NCBI RefSeq assembly: GCF_964204645.1
Contig: NC_134025.1
Span: 16,708,001-16,772,000 of the forward strand
Length of the DNA stretch: 64,000 nucleotides
Source of the DNA: Tubulanus polymorphus
Lineage: Eukaryota > Nemertea > Palaeonemertea > Tubulaniformes > Tubulanidae
Reading direction: 5' to 3'
The position numbers and the translations under genes are program-made. The notes under the pieces are model-generated. The model worked only from the letters and a program-made list of their open reading frames with translations. It searched no databases and had not been told where the DNA came from. This document shows, one piece after another, positions 52,171 to 62,715 of this stretch. How positions within the stretch are numbered: the stretch's first letter is position 1; the number at the start of each line of letters is the position of its first letter.

Positions 52171-53454
52171 AACTTGAATGAAAGACATTGTCAGAACAGA
52201 AAATTGCGTATTTTTATTGGTTCTACATTATTCATTTAACACTACCGCGCAAAACCATTAGTACGAATCATTCAGCCATTGAAAGTTTGATATAGTTTGT
52301 ATTTTCATTCGTCTAAATTAATTTATAAAAAAAGGTTATACGTTTTAGCGGTCACTGTTGACTTTAAAAATTATGAATATTAAAAAATGAGTCTGAAAAA
52401 ATATCAGGTATTTTCGGGATTCGAACCCATTCACGACGGGTATCAAAGGACTGGGATTGAGCATGCAGGCAGCACGGCGCCATTTGCAATTATTTAGAGC
52501 AAATTCGTTGCCGTTTTTAATCATTTTTCATGGTTAATTTCTAAGTTGGGGCAGTCTGTTGTTTAAGATTCAAGCACCAAGGCAAGTATTTCTTGTGTTT
52601 TATCAAATATTTGACCCATAGTCGACGTTATCGTTACGTTAATTGAGTACTGTATTCGGTACAATGTGCGGCGTGCACCAAGTCCAAATCAATCAAATCA
52701 AATGCAAAACTTTATTTCATGATTGATGCAATTGCCAAGTACAGCATGCCTAGCTTATTCAAAGTTATAAAATAAGTAGGCCTAGATTACACGATGAACA
52801 TGAGAGTAGGCCTAGGCCTAGACACCTGAAGGGCCACAGTAGCAACTAGCATTGATTAACTTGATTCTCAGTAGCATTATTTGAACCAGTTCAAATTTGG
52901 CACGAGTCTATCATTCAAACTGGTTCCAAATCGGTCCGTGCCTCCTTAACCCGGGCAAAATTTGGACCACGTGCTGGGTTTATAAAATTATTCTGTTTGA
53001 ATGCTAACTGGTTGTGTGTGACTCACACAAATCCTGTTAGTGAGTGATTTTAACGCTATCCGAATTAGCATCAGTCAAATTTAACTTGGGTTTGGACCAG
53101 GCCAGAATTATCAACGCCCAAATCGTCTCATCGTGACTGCAGCTATAGATTTGCTTATCATTTTCAGATCAATATCGGAACTGACTGTATTTTCAATTGA
53201 CTTAGCAATTGGAAGACATAAATACGTTTTTTGGCAGAAAACAATTGGAACCCATGTTCTAAGTGAAGGGTGATTGGAAAAATGACTCAACACCACGTGA
53301 AAGCCATTGGAGGTAATTATTCTCGGTACAAATAATCTCTAGTTAGTGTATCTCAGCTTTCGAATAAAGCTTACCCTGAGTCCTGTGTACCAGTGTTGTA
53401 TGATATCATCAAGTTAATTGGACCTTTTGTAGCTCTATTCCAAATGTAATGTAA
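52171..53454. other. No supported gene
   Basis: A GGGATTCGAACCC word (52418) resembles a tRNA B box, but no A box or cloverleaf fits. Otherwise plain sequence with repeated TAGGCCTA words near 52780-52820. Confidence 0.45.
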
Positions 53455-53600
53455 ACAAGAGCCCCAAGGGGCACAATGGCCAGCCTGTCAGATTTGCTTT
53501 TTATAAATGATGTAATCTGTTGGTTATATTTATCAATATACACTCCCTGCTCAATATCATTTACATAGTAAAATCGTGTGTTAACACAGACAGCAGGAAC
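53455..53600 (+). repeat. Family 3 repeat, head only
   Basis: CAAGAGCCCCAAGGGGCACA, then ATGGCCAGCCTGTCAG. This matches the start of the 58461 copy, with similarity fading near 53600 where family 1 monomers begin. Confidence 0.75.
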
Positions 53601-54720
53601 GAATGTAATATAGAAATACGAAGTTATTGTATTGTTCAACGCCCCCTGGTGGCCATATACAAAAACCAATGAGCTTGAAACTCACCAAGATCATAGACCA
53701 TGTCATGAGCTACAACTTTCCAATTGATTGTGGTAGCAAAATATGCATAGGTACGAATGTAATATAGAAATACTAAGTTATTGTATTGTTCAACGCCCCC
53801 TGGTGGCCATAAACAAAAACCAATGAGCTTGAAACTCACCTCAATCATAGAACGTCATGAGCTACAATCTTCCAATTGATTATAGTAGCAAAATATGCTT
53901 AAGTATCAATTATGATGTGGAAAAACTTTTTTCCACCTACGAATGAGTACTGATGACACCAAGATGGCCGCCAAGTGCGTCGTAATTGCCTGGTCAAAAA
54001 TACCCTCTCGGATATAAAAGATCCCTTTCCAAAGAATACCCATTACAAATTGCAATGAAACATGGCACACCATTAGAAAGCTACAGTACTCAGAATTCAG
54101 GCCAAAATTGACATTTTTGGGAACAAAAAAGGTCACAGTACAGCCATCTTGAGTCCGATCGACCCAATTTTTCTCATGCCGATGGGCCCACGGGGGAAAC
54201 AAATATATACGAATTATCAAGGTTATTGATAAAAGTGTCTTCAAAATTTTCCTCGAAAACTTCAAAAATGTGTAAAAAGTGCTGATTTTGGCGAACAACA
54301 ATGGCTGCCAGTCGGCCATCTTGAATCTGACAGGGCCAGTTTTTGGCCTGAAGATGTGTCTAGGGTAGATACACGTATAAACCAAATATCAAGACATTAC
54401 CTTGAAGCCTCCCAAAAAAGGTCACAGTACAGCCATCTTGAGTCCTATCGACCCAATTTTTCTCATGCCGATGGGCCCACGGGGGAAACAAATATATACG
54501 AATTATCAAGGTTATTGATAAAAGTGTCTTCAAAATTTCCCTCGAAAACTTCAAAAATGTGTAAAAAGTGCTGATTTTGGCGAACAACAATGGCTGCCAG
54601 TCGGCCATCTTGAATCTGACAGGGCCAGTTTTTGGCCTGAAGATGTGTCTAGGGTAGATACACGTATAAACCAAATATCAAGACATTACCTTGAAGCCTC
54701 TTCAAAACTTTGGAACTCTC
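53601..54720 (-). repeat. Family 1 repeat, inverted copy with two monomers and a 289-bp internal duplication
   Basis: Two monomers carry CAACGCCCCCTGGTGGCCAT (near 53638 and 53791), the complement of the CCAGGGGGCG core. The GGCCGCC and GGCCATCTTGAATCTGAC blocks follow. 54131-54419 and 54420-54708 are a near-perfect tandem duplication. The 100-160 codon ORFs here are translated repeat. Confidence 0.85.
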
Positions 54721-54834
54721 ACGAACTATCTAGATGGTTATCTCTCGACCTCAATAGCTTCAAGACCCATCTCAAAACAACTTTGTTCCATGCAGCATAC
54801 CATTAACTCTCGGAAAGCGAATTGTATTTAACAT

Positions 54835-55115
54835 TTTTTTGGCAGAATAAAATTTGATTGAATTTGCAATATGGGCACATGGCTAATTAGCATATCAAGG
54901 TCATACACCCGATTTGGTAAAACCATTTTTTTCGCGAACCTTGCGCAATTGTCAAGGATGAATTTTCTGTAGAGCAAATAAAAATTCCTCCCAAACACCA
55001 AATCAACTAAAGATTTCATAGAAATCGATCTTGAAATACAATTTTAAATCTTAAAATAAAACCCGGAAGTAAAACAGTAGACGATACCGCGGGTTCACGT
55101 GAACACCTGATTTCT
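54835..55115 (+). repeat. Family 3 repeat, middle part
   Basis: GGCTAATTAGCATATCAAGG, AAACCCGGAAGTAAAACAGT and CCGCGGGTTCACGTGAACAC, matching 58800-59075. Confidence 0.8.
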
Positions 55116-55834
55116 GTAAACGAAATGTTGGTTGTGACAAAATTGTTCAGACGGTTTTAGGTGGTAATAAGTACGGAAACGTAACGACCATGGTCGACTT
55201 ATTCGATGAAATCAGGCCTATGTGATATCCAAATTTTGACTTTTTTATTCTCCAGACCTCCCTGATATAGAAATAAAAAATTTTGGTGGTTCGAAAGTGC
55301 AATCACAGCGCCGACGGGGACAGAGCCGTGTCAGAGATCGGCGGAATGAAAATTGAGGTGGACGAACACGAAGAAGTAGGCTATTGCTTTACTTGAATCA
55401 CGAAAACTCCTGGCGCGGCCCCGACGCTTTTCGTGGATTAAGTAATACAAATATCATGCAATGGGTTTTCACAATCTACCGCTGGTATTTACCGGATTTC
55501 AATATCACTCCAAAATTCAAAGAAACCTCGAAATATCGAACCGGAACACTTCCGGTAGATATCCGCGGCTGCCCAACCGGGAAACTTATTTGTTTCAATA
55601 GATATTGATAGGATCCATCATCTTCACGCGTCAAGGGATTCGAACCCACTAAGCTAAAGCCGTGCCAGAATCGGGTCGGGCCAATCACAGCGCTTGTAAC
55701 AAACCACATTAGGCTTCTGTGGAATTTCCCAGTAAATGGGCCAATCAGCGAACACGTAGCGAACGCGGAAGTATTGTCGCGTGTTGATACATGACGTCAT
55801 GCGCAAAAGCGCCAGTAATGAAATCGCGATAATT
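55116..55834. other. Unclassified segment between two parts of a family 3 copy
   Basis: TTCACGTGAACA is present on both sides (about 55094 and 55836), so the segment may be an insertion with a duplicated target of about 12 bp. It is less AT-rich than its surroundings. It holds an ORF (55384-55608) with no recognisable motif and a GGGATTCGAACCC word at 55629. Confidence 0.4.
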
Positions 55835-56135
55835 CACGTGAACAGCTGCTGATATTTTCAGATAAACCAATCACAGGGAAGACACAACTTCCTGATTGGC
55901 TGATAAAAATTGAAATTTTCCCGATTTAACTTTCGTGAAAAATGCAGAAAACATTTTTATGAGACCCTATTTCAAAATTCTGCTCGCTACGATTCCGAGA
56001 ATGGATTACGCTTAAATACGTGATTTGTTCGAATATGCCCTCACTTGGCAAGCAAAAGAGGCTTTTGTGTGGAAACCATGTCATTTAAATTCGCTCCATT
56101 TGTATAGTAATAGGCTCAGCCTACGGCTGGCCTAA
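55835..56135 (+). repeat. Family 3 repeat, end part
   Basis: AAACCAATCACAGGGAAGAC, TGATTGGCTGATAAA, then GTATAGTAATAGGCTCAGCC and GGCTGGCCTAAAATG, matching 59080-59312. Confidence 0.75.
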
Positions 56136-56470
56136 AATGAACACTCTTTCATTGTGAAATAAGGCATTAATAATCAGTGCTGAATTTTATCGGTTAACAG
56201 ATTCTTTGCAAATTTCTTTTTATTCAGCTTATTTTTGAATCTTTTTATCTTCTATTTCAGAACATGCATGAATTTCAAGGTCAACAAACATGACATGAGA
56301 GGAATGAACACTCTTTCATTGTGAAATAAGGCATTAATAATCAGTGCTGAATTTTATCGGTTAACAGATTCTTTGCAAATTTCTTTTTATTCAGCTTATT
56401 TTTGAATCTTTTTATCTTCTATTTCAGAACATGCATGAATTTCAAGGTCAACAAACATGACATGAGAGGA
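56136..56470. repeat. 167-bp tandem duplication
   Basis: 56136-56302 and 56303-56469 are nearly identical, running from ATGAACACTCTTTCATTGTG to AAACATGACATGAGAGGA. It starts exactly where the family 3 end stops. Confidence 0.92.
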
Positions 56471-56624
56471 ATGATGCGAAATAAACTCAGTGAATCTAGA
56501 AGCTGTACCCAAATTATAATGGAACAGATCAATGAGACATTACTTCTTGCAATAAGCTATGAATGGATTATGCAGAATGTTGTGTTTTATATTTGTAATT
56601 TTGTTATATGTACTATTTAAGGAG

Positions 56625-56812
56625 CCTGTTTCAGGGCATAGCCTCCAGGGATATTGCGCTTACTTTTCATGTGTTCCTCCGTCCATCCATTATATGAAAT
56701 CAAAATTTTGAAGCTTTCGGCATGCCTCAATGGATTACTTTGAAATTTAGTATAATGGTATATCCACCCTATAGAGTTAGAATTGGGCATTCTGTCCCTG
56801 ACCCCTAGTTTG
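56625..56812 (+). repeat. Minimal element with family 1-type ends
   Basis: About 188 bp. The left end has CAGGGCATAGCCTCCAGGGA, then TATTGCGCTTACTTTTCATG and CCGTCCATCC. The right end is GGGCATTCTGTCCCTGACCC CTAG. These correspond to the two ends of family 1 with almost no interior. Confidence 0.65.
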
Positions 56813-57349
56813 TCATTGACATTGAATCTCTTGACCTCTTGTTATTTTGTATTGTCATTTTTGAATTTTTGCTAATTTAAATTTCTATTTCATTGTGTGT
56901 GCTACATTTCAAGGCTCTTTATTTTGTGTGGTATCAGAACTATCAATAAAAGGTATGTAAAATGTATGATATATATGTGGAAAAAATTATTTCATGAACC
57001 CCTTGAGATTAAAAGCTATTCAATACAATAACATTTTACTGAAACTTGTATTTTCCAGATGACTCAAAGTAGACCCAAAGACTAGAAATGTAGCACATAT
57101 ATAACATCATTGAAGGTCGTGTGAAAAAAATCTTATATTCTAGCTATCAGAAACTCAAATTTTGGTGAGTATTAGATCCAATTGATATTTATCTCAAATT
57201 GTGTTGAGAGTCCACCTCCCTTCGAATCTGATACACTGCCACTACATGAACCCACCTGCTGCGCATTGGCGCAATACAAGCAATCAGATTGGGGCAGCAC
57301 ATTTTTCAGATCGTATAATGCTAAGGTCTCTATGCGATAAGCAGGCATT

Positions 57350-57485
57350 CACATGCGCACATGATGTGTTCTATGATTGTAGTGGGTTTCTGGATTTGTT
57401 CACCAGGGGGCATTAACTGTTGCCATATTGCCAAGTCAAGCATTTTACTAATTAAGTGGGCATGGTGTCCCTTTACCCCTACTTT
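57350..57485 (+). repeat. Family 1 repeat, one degraded monomer and CTAG-type end
   Basis: TGTGTTCTATGATTGTAGTG, GTTCACCAGGGGGCATTAAC, then GTGGGCATGGTGTCCCTTTA and CCCCTAC. Confidence 0.75.
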
Positions 57486-57724
57486 GAACGATTGAAGGAT
57501 TGTAAATTTCATGTCAACAAAATGTGGGTAATATAATGGCAGGAATGAATTCAGAATTACTCGAGTGGATGATAAGATAGATACGCTAAAATCTTAAATT
57601 AGAATAAAAATTGTTTCATATTATAATTATGTTTATAGTCTGTTATAGTTCTTTTGGATCTTGATCATAGGAGGATGAATATGATGTGGATAACCTGCAC
57701 AACAACGTCATGGATGCTTTTTCC

Positions 57725-58110
57725 GGAATAAATGAAATACATTTCTGAAAATGTTTTGAGAAATATATTTCAAATGCAAAAAAATATATTCGATACGCAA
57801 AAAATATATTGCGAAATACACAAAATCAAAAATATATTTTGGAAAATAAATATATTCGAAACGCTTTTTCAAAAATATATTTTTCGCAAAAACTCAAAAT
57901 TAAAAATATATTTTTAGAAAAGAGAAATATATTTGAAACGCGTTTCTAGAAATGTATTTTTTGCGAAAACGCAAAATGGAAAAATATATTTTTTCAAAAA
58001 TATATATTTGGAACGCGTTTTAGAAAATATATTTGTCGCAAAAATATATTCCGAAATCAATACAAAATCAGAAATATATTTTTTAACGAAAAAATATATT
58101 TCATTTTCTT
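57725..58110. repeat. AT-rich segment of AAATATATTTTTC words, copy 2
   Basis: Direct and inverted AAAAATATATTT, GAAACGC and GCGAAA words; it ends ATTTTCTTAAGGG. The 61-codon ORF inside is a by-product. Confidence 0.55.
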
Positions 58111-58460
58111 AAGGGAAGAAAAATGTTGGCAGACGCTTGAGCTACCCAGCCAAGCAATTTTCATTCATCTCCCCAACCCCATGCAAGTCTATGACAACTG
58201 TCACAATAACTTACTCAGTCCCATATTGAAATGACAGATATACTGAAAAAAACTCACCTAAGAAGGAATCCCAAGCAGAGATAGAGAACAAAGAATCTGA
58301 AAAAAAATGGAAATATTTTACAAATTTTATGTTTACAAAGGCCCATACGCGGCCAAGCGCAGATCGTCTCCTAGGCGAAAAACTTAAGTTGAAATTTGAA
58401 TTTAATGATTAATAATTATTAGAAGGACACACAAATGCGGTTGAAAACAAATCACATGCA

Positions 58461-59312
58461 ACTAACAAGGGCCCCAAGGGGCACTATGGCCAGCCTGTCA
58501 GCTTTTCATAAAATGGCAAATGATGATGCATTTTGTGGGTTAAACTTGTCAAAATACATTCCCAGCTCAGAGTCAATATCTAATGATTTACACAATACAA
58601 TCGTAGAATACAAAAGTAGCACAGACAGCGACTGGATCTGGCAGGAACAAATACCTCAAATAAATCTTTTCCCTTGGTCTTATTGATTTTAATGCGGAAT
58701 AGAATTAAATTTTTTTGAAATTTGCTCAAGAAAACAAAATTGCATTGGATTTGATGTTTTTATTTGTTCAATAAAGTAAAATTGAATTGGATTTGATTTT
58801 TTGTGGAATAAAATTTGATTGAATTCGTAGGTTGAGCACACGGCTAATTAGCATATCAAGGTCATCTATCCGATTTAAGAAAAAGCTATTTTTCCCGGAC
58901 TTTGCACAATGGTCAATGATTTTCCGTAGTGCTAATAAAAATATTCCTCCCAAAAACCAAATCAACTAAAGATTTCACAGAAATCAATCTTGAAATACAA
59001 TTTTAGATCTTAAAATAAAACCCGGAAGTAAAACGGTAGACGATACCGCGGGTTCACGTGAACACCTGCTGGTTTCTGCGGCTAAGCCAATCATAGAGGA
59101 GTCTTTGCTTTCTGATTGGCTTTTCAAAACCAATATTTTTGCGATCAGATATTTGCGAAAAAGCTCATATAAATTTTAACGAGGCCCTCTTTCAAATTGA
59201 TTTGTATGAATATATGCTCAGATGCACAGTAAAAGAGCCTTTGCTCTGAAAACCATGTCATTTAAATTCACTCTATTTGTATAGTAATAGGCTCAGCCCA
59301 TGGCTGACCTAA
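58461..59312 (+). repeat. Family 3 dispersed repeat, longest copy
   Basis: The head AACAAGGGCCCCAAGGGGCA can fold (GCCCC/GGGGC). The middle shares blocks with 43610-44130 and 54835-55115. The end AATAGGCTCAGCCCATGGCT, then GACCTAAAA can fold too. About 850 bp, no coding capacity. Confidence 0.8.
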
Positions 59313-59329
59313 AAATTACACTGGATACT

Positions 59330-60330
59330 TTGATATCAATGCAATGTAGCTCTGTTACACATTAATGCCCACACAACCATTTTGGTTGGCCCTACATCGG
59401 TCCAACATTGGCTGTGTGGGCATTTCATCAGCATATTTGCCATTGTGCAGCCAATATTTAGCCAATGTAAAATTTTTGCCAGATTTTGTTTTAAAAAGTG
59501 CTTAGGGCAAATATACTGTTGAATTTCATTGTTGTATCATTGAAACAAGAGGCCCACAGGCCTTATACCTACATGATGCAGTAGGTCTAGAGGAAGAATG
59601 ATTCAGTATTCAAAGTTTTACAGAAAGATTGACATTGTAACGATGTAACAAGTTTTAAAATAGTAAAGATGGTATAGGCTATGTGGCGATAATGTTCATT
59701 TTCTGTTAATATATCCTTACATGAAAAGACAAGCCCATTTTAGCTGCCCCAAAGATCACACTACATGAAAAAGTGCATCAACAACCGAGGTCATTGCAAT
59801 TTTATACACGAGAGCTAAGAACTTTCCCGCCAAAAACAGTTTTTCATAGAATTTTAACTCAGTTGACCATGTCATCGACGGAGGTTCGCCATGTCTTCGA
59901 TAGCATCGATTATACGTCGTTTAAGCCGAGAACCAATGAAACAAATGCTCACATAAAAAAAAACGTACTGCGATTTTACATGAATTTGCTCAATGCCAAC
60001 TTCATATCGCTGACAAAGGTAAACCAAAAAGCGAAATTTCACACTCTGCATTAATAAGATTAAAGTATTTATTCGTTTGAAAATCTTCCTCTGAACTCCC
60101 ACCAACAAGTTATAAGTGGCGACACAAAAATGACGTCATCGACTCATTACCATCTTATAACCTTCATGACTACATATGAAGGTAAAAAGCAACTCGGACT
60201 ATAAACGGGAAAAAAATATTATTGACCGGTCCATCATTGGCCCAACATTGGCTCTTAGTAAAAATTGGTGGCGCCACTTTACGGTGCTGTACGCAATTAC
60301 TAATGGGCAAATGTTGGGCTAGTTTTCATT
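59330..60330. repeat. CCAACATTGGCC-rich MITE-like segment
   Basis: TTGGTTGGCCCTACATCGGT, CCAACATTGGCTGTGTGGGC and, at the far end, CATTGGCCCAACATTGGC and GGGCAAATGTTGGGCTAG are inverted and direct copies. It also holds AACAAGAGGCCCACAGGCCT at 59549 and the exon-like copy at 59765-60025. Related words recur at 62490-62715. Confidence 0.5.
59765..60025 (+). pseudogene. Exon-like segment with splice donor, copy 2
   Basis: From ATG near 59869: MSSTEVRHVFDSIDYTSFKP, then RTNETNAHIKKN and RFYMNLLNANF, reaching AAAG|GTAAAC at the same place as copy 1 (34070-34335). Similarity extends upstream (CCCGCCAAAAACAGTTT), so a promoter or 5' untranslated part is probably included. Confidence 0.35.
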
Positions 60331-61319
60331 AATAATTACCCCGAAAGTCAAACTTACTCATACTCCTAGTTTTTGACACGTTATATCATCCGAAAATCAA
60401 TTAAATGCTGCCTTTCAATCAAAATTTAGGGAAGTTATATATCCCGGTGAATGTTATATTTTGTCGCAATAAAATATCAAATTTGTCCGTCATTGTGAGC
60501 GAAGTTCTTAAGGCAGTTAAATTCTTTCGCTAAAACCTGTAGCCATCCGTCTTCTAACCATAGTTTTTCTTCATGTAAGTATCTACGAACCATTTTATGA
60601 TATCCGATAATACTTTTATAGGCCTACAAATGCAACATTACGCTTCAATCGAGCCATTTGAGATAAAATCATTTTATCGCAGATCTTTTGTTTTGTTTTG
60701 ATCTATCTTGGTCTAAACTGGTGGTCTTTATTGGCAATTCGTGCCACCAGGGAGGCAGTGGTAAGTAATGAGTTAATGCAACAATTGAATAAAGTTTTTA
60801 AGTTTTTTTGTATTCATGGAATTAATTTTAAACGTAGGTTTCCCATCGTATGAGTGGAAGACATGATGCCAAGTCAACAGTGTGGCTTATAATGAGCAAA
60901 CCTAGGTCACCAATTATCTCTGCAGTACCCAAACTGGCAAGGGCACTGCCGAAAATATGGATTGATTGTTCTTAAGATATATTTGGTAAGATTCAAATAC
61001 AATCAGCGTGTATTGTAATGTTGAATCGTCTGTGCAGCTACATTTCATTTTAACTCTTTTATCATTTTAGAATCTGTTCACAGAACTCTTGGTGCTAAAG
61101 ATTGCTCAGACAATAGTCTGGAGCAAATAATCATGATCTGGCTTTCAGGAGATTGAAATGGAGCAGGCAGGAATAAACTGGGATAAAACAAAATAGGAAA
61201 ATTGAACAGTAATTGCTATGAAAACTGTACAAAACAATCAGACAATTCTTGTTATAGAATCTGCACAACACAATCGGACAGTTTAAAAGTATTCGTTCCT
61301 TACCAACTCGGAATAAACC
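60331..61319. other. No supported gene
   Basis: No recognisable coding or repeat structure by eye. Confidence 0.5.
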
Positions 61320-62485
61320 GGCAAATTTTTGTGTAAAATGATGCATTCTACAATGACCTGGAAACTCATCACAATCATAGAACATGTCAGCAGCTACGAT
61401 TTTGTAATTGATTGTGATAACAAAATATGCCTCGTTACCACTTTAATATGGAAGTACTAAGTCATTCTACTATTCAACGCCCCCTGGTGACCATATTCAA
61501 AACCCAATGACCTTGAAACTCACCACAATCATAGAACATGTCATGAACTATAACTTTGTAATTGATCATGGTAACAAAATATGCCTAGGTACCAATATAA
61601 TAAGGAAATACTAAGTTATTCTACTATTCAACGCCCCCTGGTGACCATATAGAATAACTAATGGCCACAACTTGCCACAATCATAGATGATGTCATGAGC
61701 TACATCTTTGCAATTGATTGTGGTTACAAAATATGCATTGATATGAATATAATATAGAAATACTAAGATATTGCATTATTCAACGCCCCCTGGTGGCCAT
61801 ATATAAAAACCAATGACCTTGAAACTCACCACAATCATAGAACACGTTATTAGCTACAACTTTCTAAATGATTGTGGTATCAATATAATGTAGAAAAACT
61901 TTTTCCCACTTACGAACGAGTACTGCTGACACCAAGATGGCCGCCAATTGCGTCATAATTGGCTGATGAAAAATACCTGTCTCAGGTATAAAACATCCCT
62001 TTCCAAAGAATACCCATCACAAATTGCAATGAGAAATGACAAACCAGTAGGAAGCTACAGGACTCAGAATTTGGGCCAAAATTAACATTTTTGGGCACTA
62101 AAAAGGTCATAGGACGGCCATCTTGAGTCCGATCGACCCAATTTTTGTTATGCTGATGGGCCCTGGGGGAATTCACATATATCCGAAAGATCAAGGTAAT
62201 TGATCAAAGCGTCTTCAAAATTTCCCTCAAAAAGTTCAAAAATGTGTAAAAAGTGCTGATTTTGGCGAACAACAATGGCTGCCAGTCGGCCATCTTGAAT
62301 TTGACAGGGCCAGTTTTTGGGCTGAAGATGTGTCTAGGGTAGATACATGTGTAACCCAAATATCAAGACATTACCTTGAAGCGTCTTGAAAACTTCCCAA
62401 AATAACTGGATTCCGTCTACGGACGGACGGACGAAAAGTGAACGCAATAGCCCGCTGGGACTAAAGTCCCAAGTGGGCTAAAAAT
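61320..62485 (-). repeat. Family 1 dispersed repeat, near-complete copy with four monomers
   Basis: Monomers carry CAACGCCCCCTGGTGACCAT or the GGCCAT form near 61476, 61630 and 61784, with a degraded fourth at 61320-61430. The unique part (AAGATGGCCGCCAATTGCG, GGCCATCTTGAGTCCG, GTCGGCCATCTTGAATTTGA) and the hairpin terminus AGCCCGCTGGGACTAAAGTC, then CCAAGTGGGCTAAAAAT at 62450-62483 follow. Confidence 0.88.
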
Positions 62486-62489
62486 GACA

Positions 62490-62715
62490 TTTCATTGGAT
62501 GAATATAGGTATTTCATTGGAAATTCATAGGCCAATTGTGTTGGTTCCTTGGTCATTCATCGGTAAAAATATGGGCCAATGCATTGCCGATGAGCAAGTC
62601 CAATGTTGGTCGGATAATGGTAACCATTATTGGGCCACTTATGCTTACCAACATCGGCCCATTGTACAATGTTATGTGGGTGTAGCTCCATTACACATTA
62701 GCCTAAGTAAATGAC
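62490..62715. repeat. CCAATGTTGG-type MITE-like piece
   Basis: TAGGCCAATTGTGTTGGTTC, GTCCAATGTTGGTCGG, CCAACATCGGCCCATTG and GTAGCTCCATTACACATTA. The last block matches GTAGCTCTGTTACACATTA at 59347. The ORF across it is probably repeat-derived. Confidence 0.45.

Noticed and set aside
52410-52500. tRNA-like sequence with GGGATTCGAACCC
   Set aside because: Only a B-box-like word; no A box and no acceptor or anticodon stems could be drawn.
53906-54674. Two nearly identical ORFs of 159 and 104 codons
   Set aside because: They are the translation of a non-coding dispersed repeat (family 1) whose other copies do not keep the frame.
55620-55700. Possible tRNA gene around GGGATTCGAACCC
   Set aside because: An A-box-like TAGCTTAGTGGG overlaps the B box directly, so no cloverleaf is possible.
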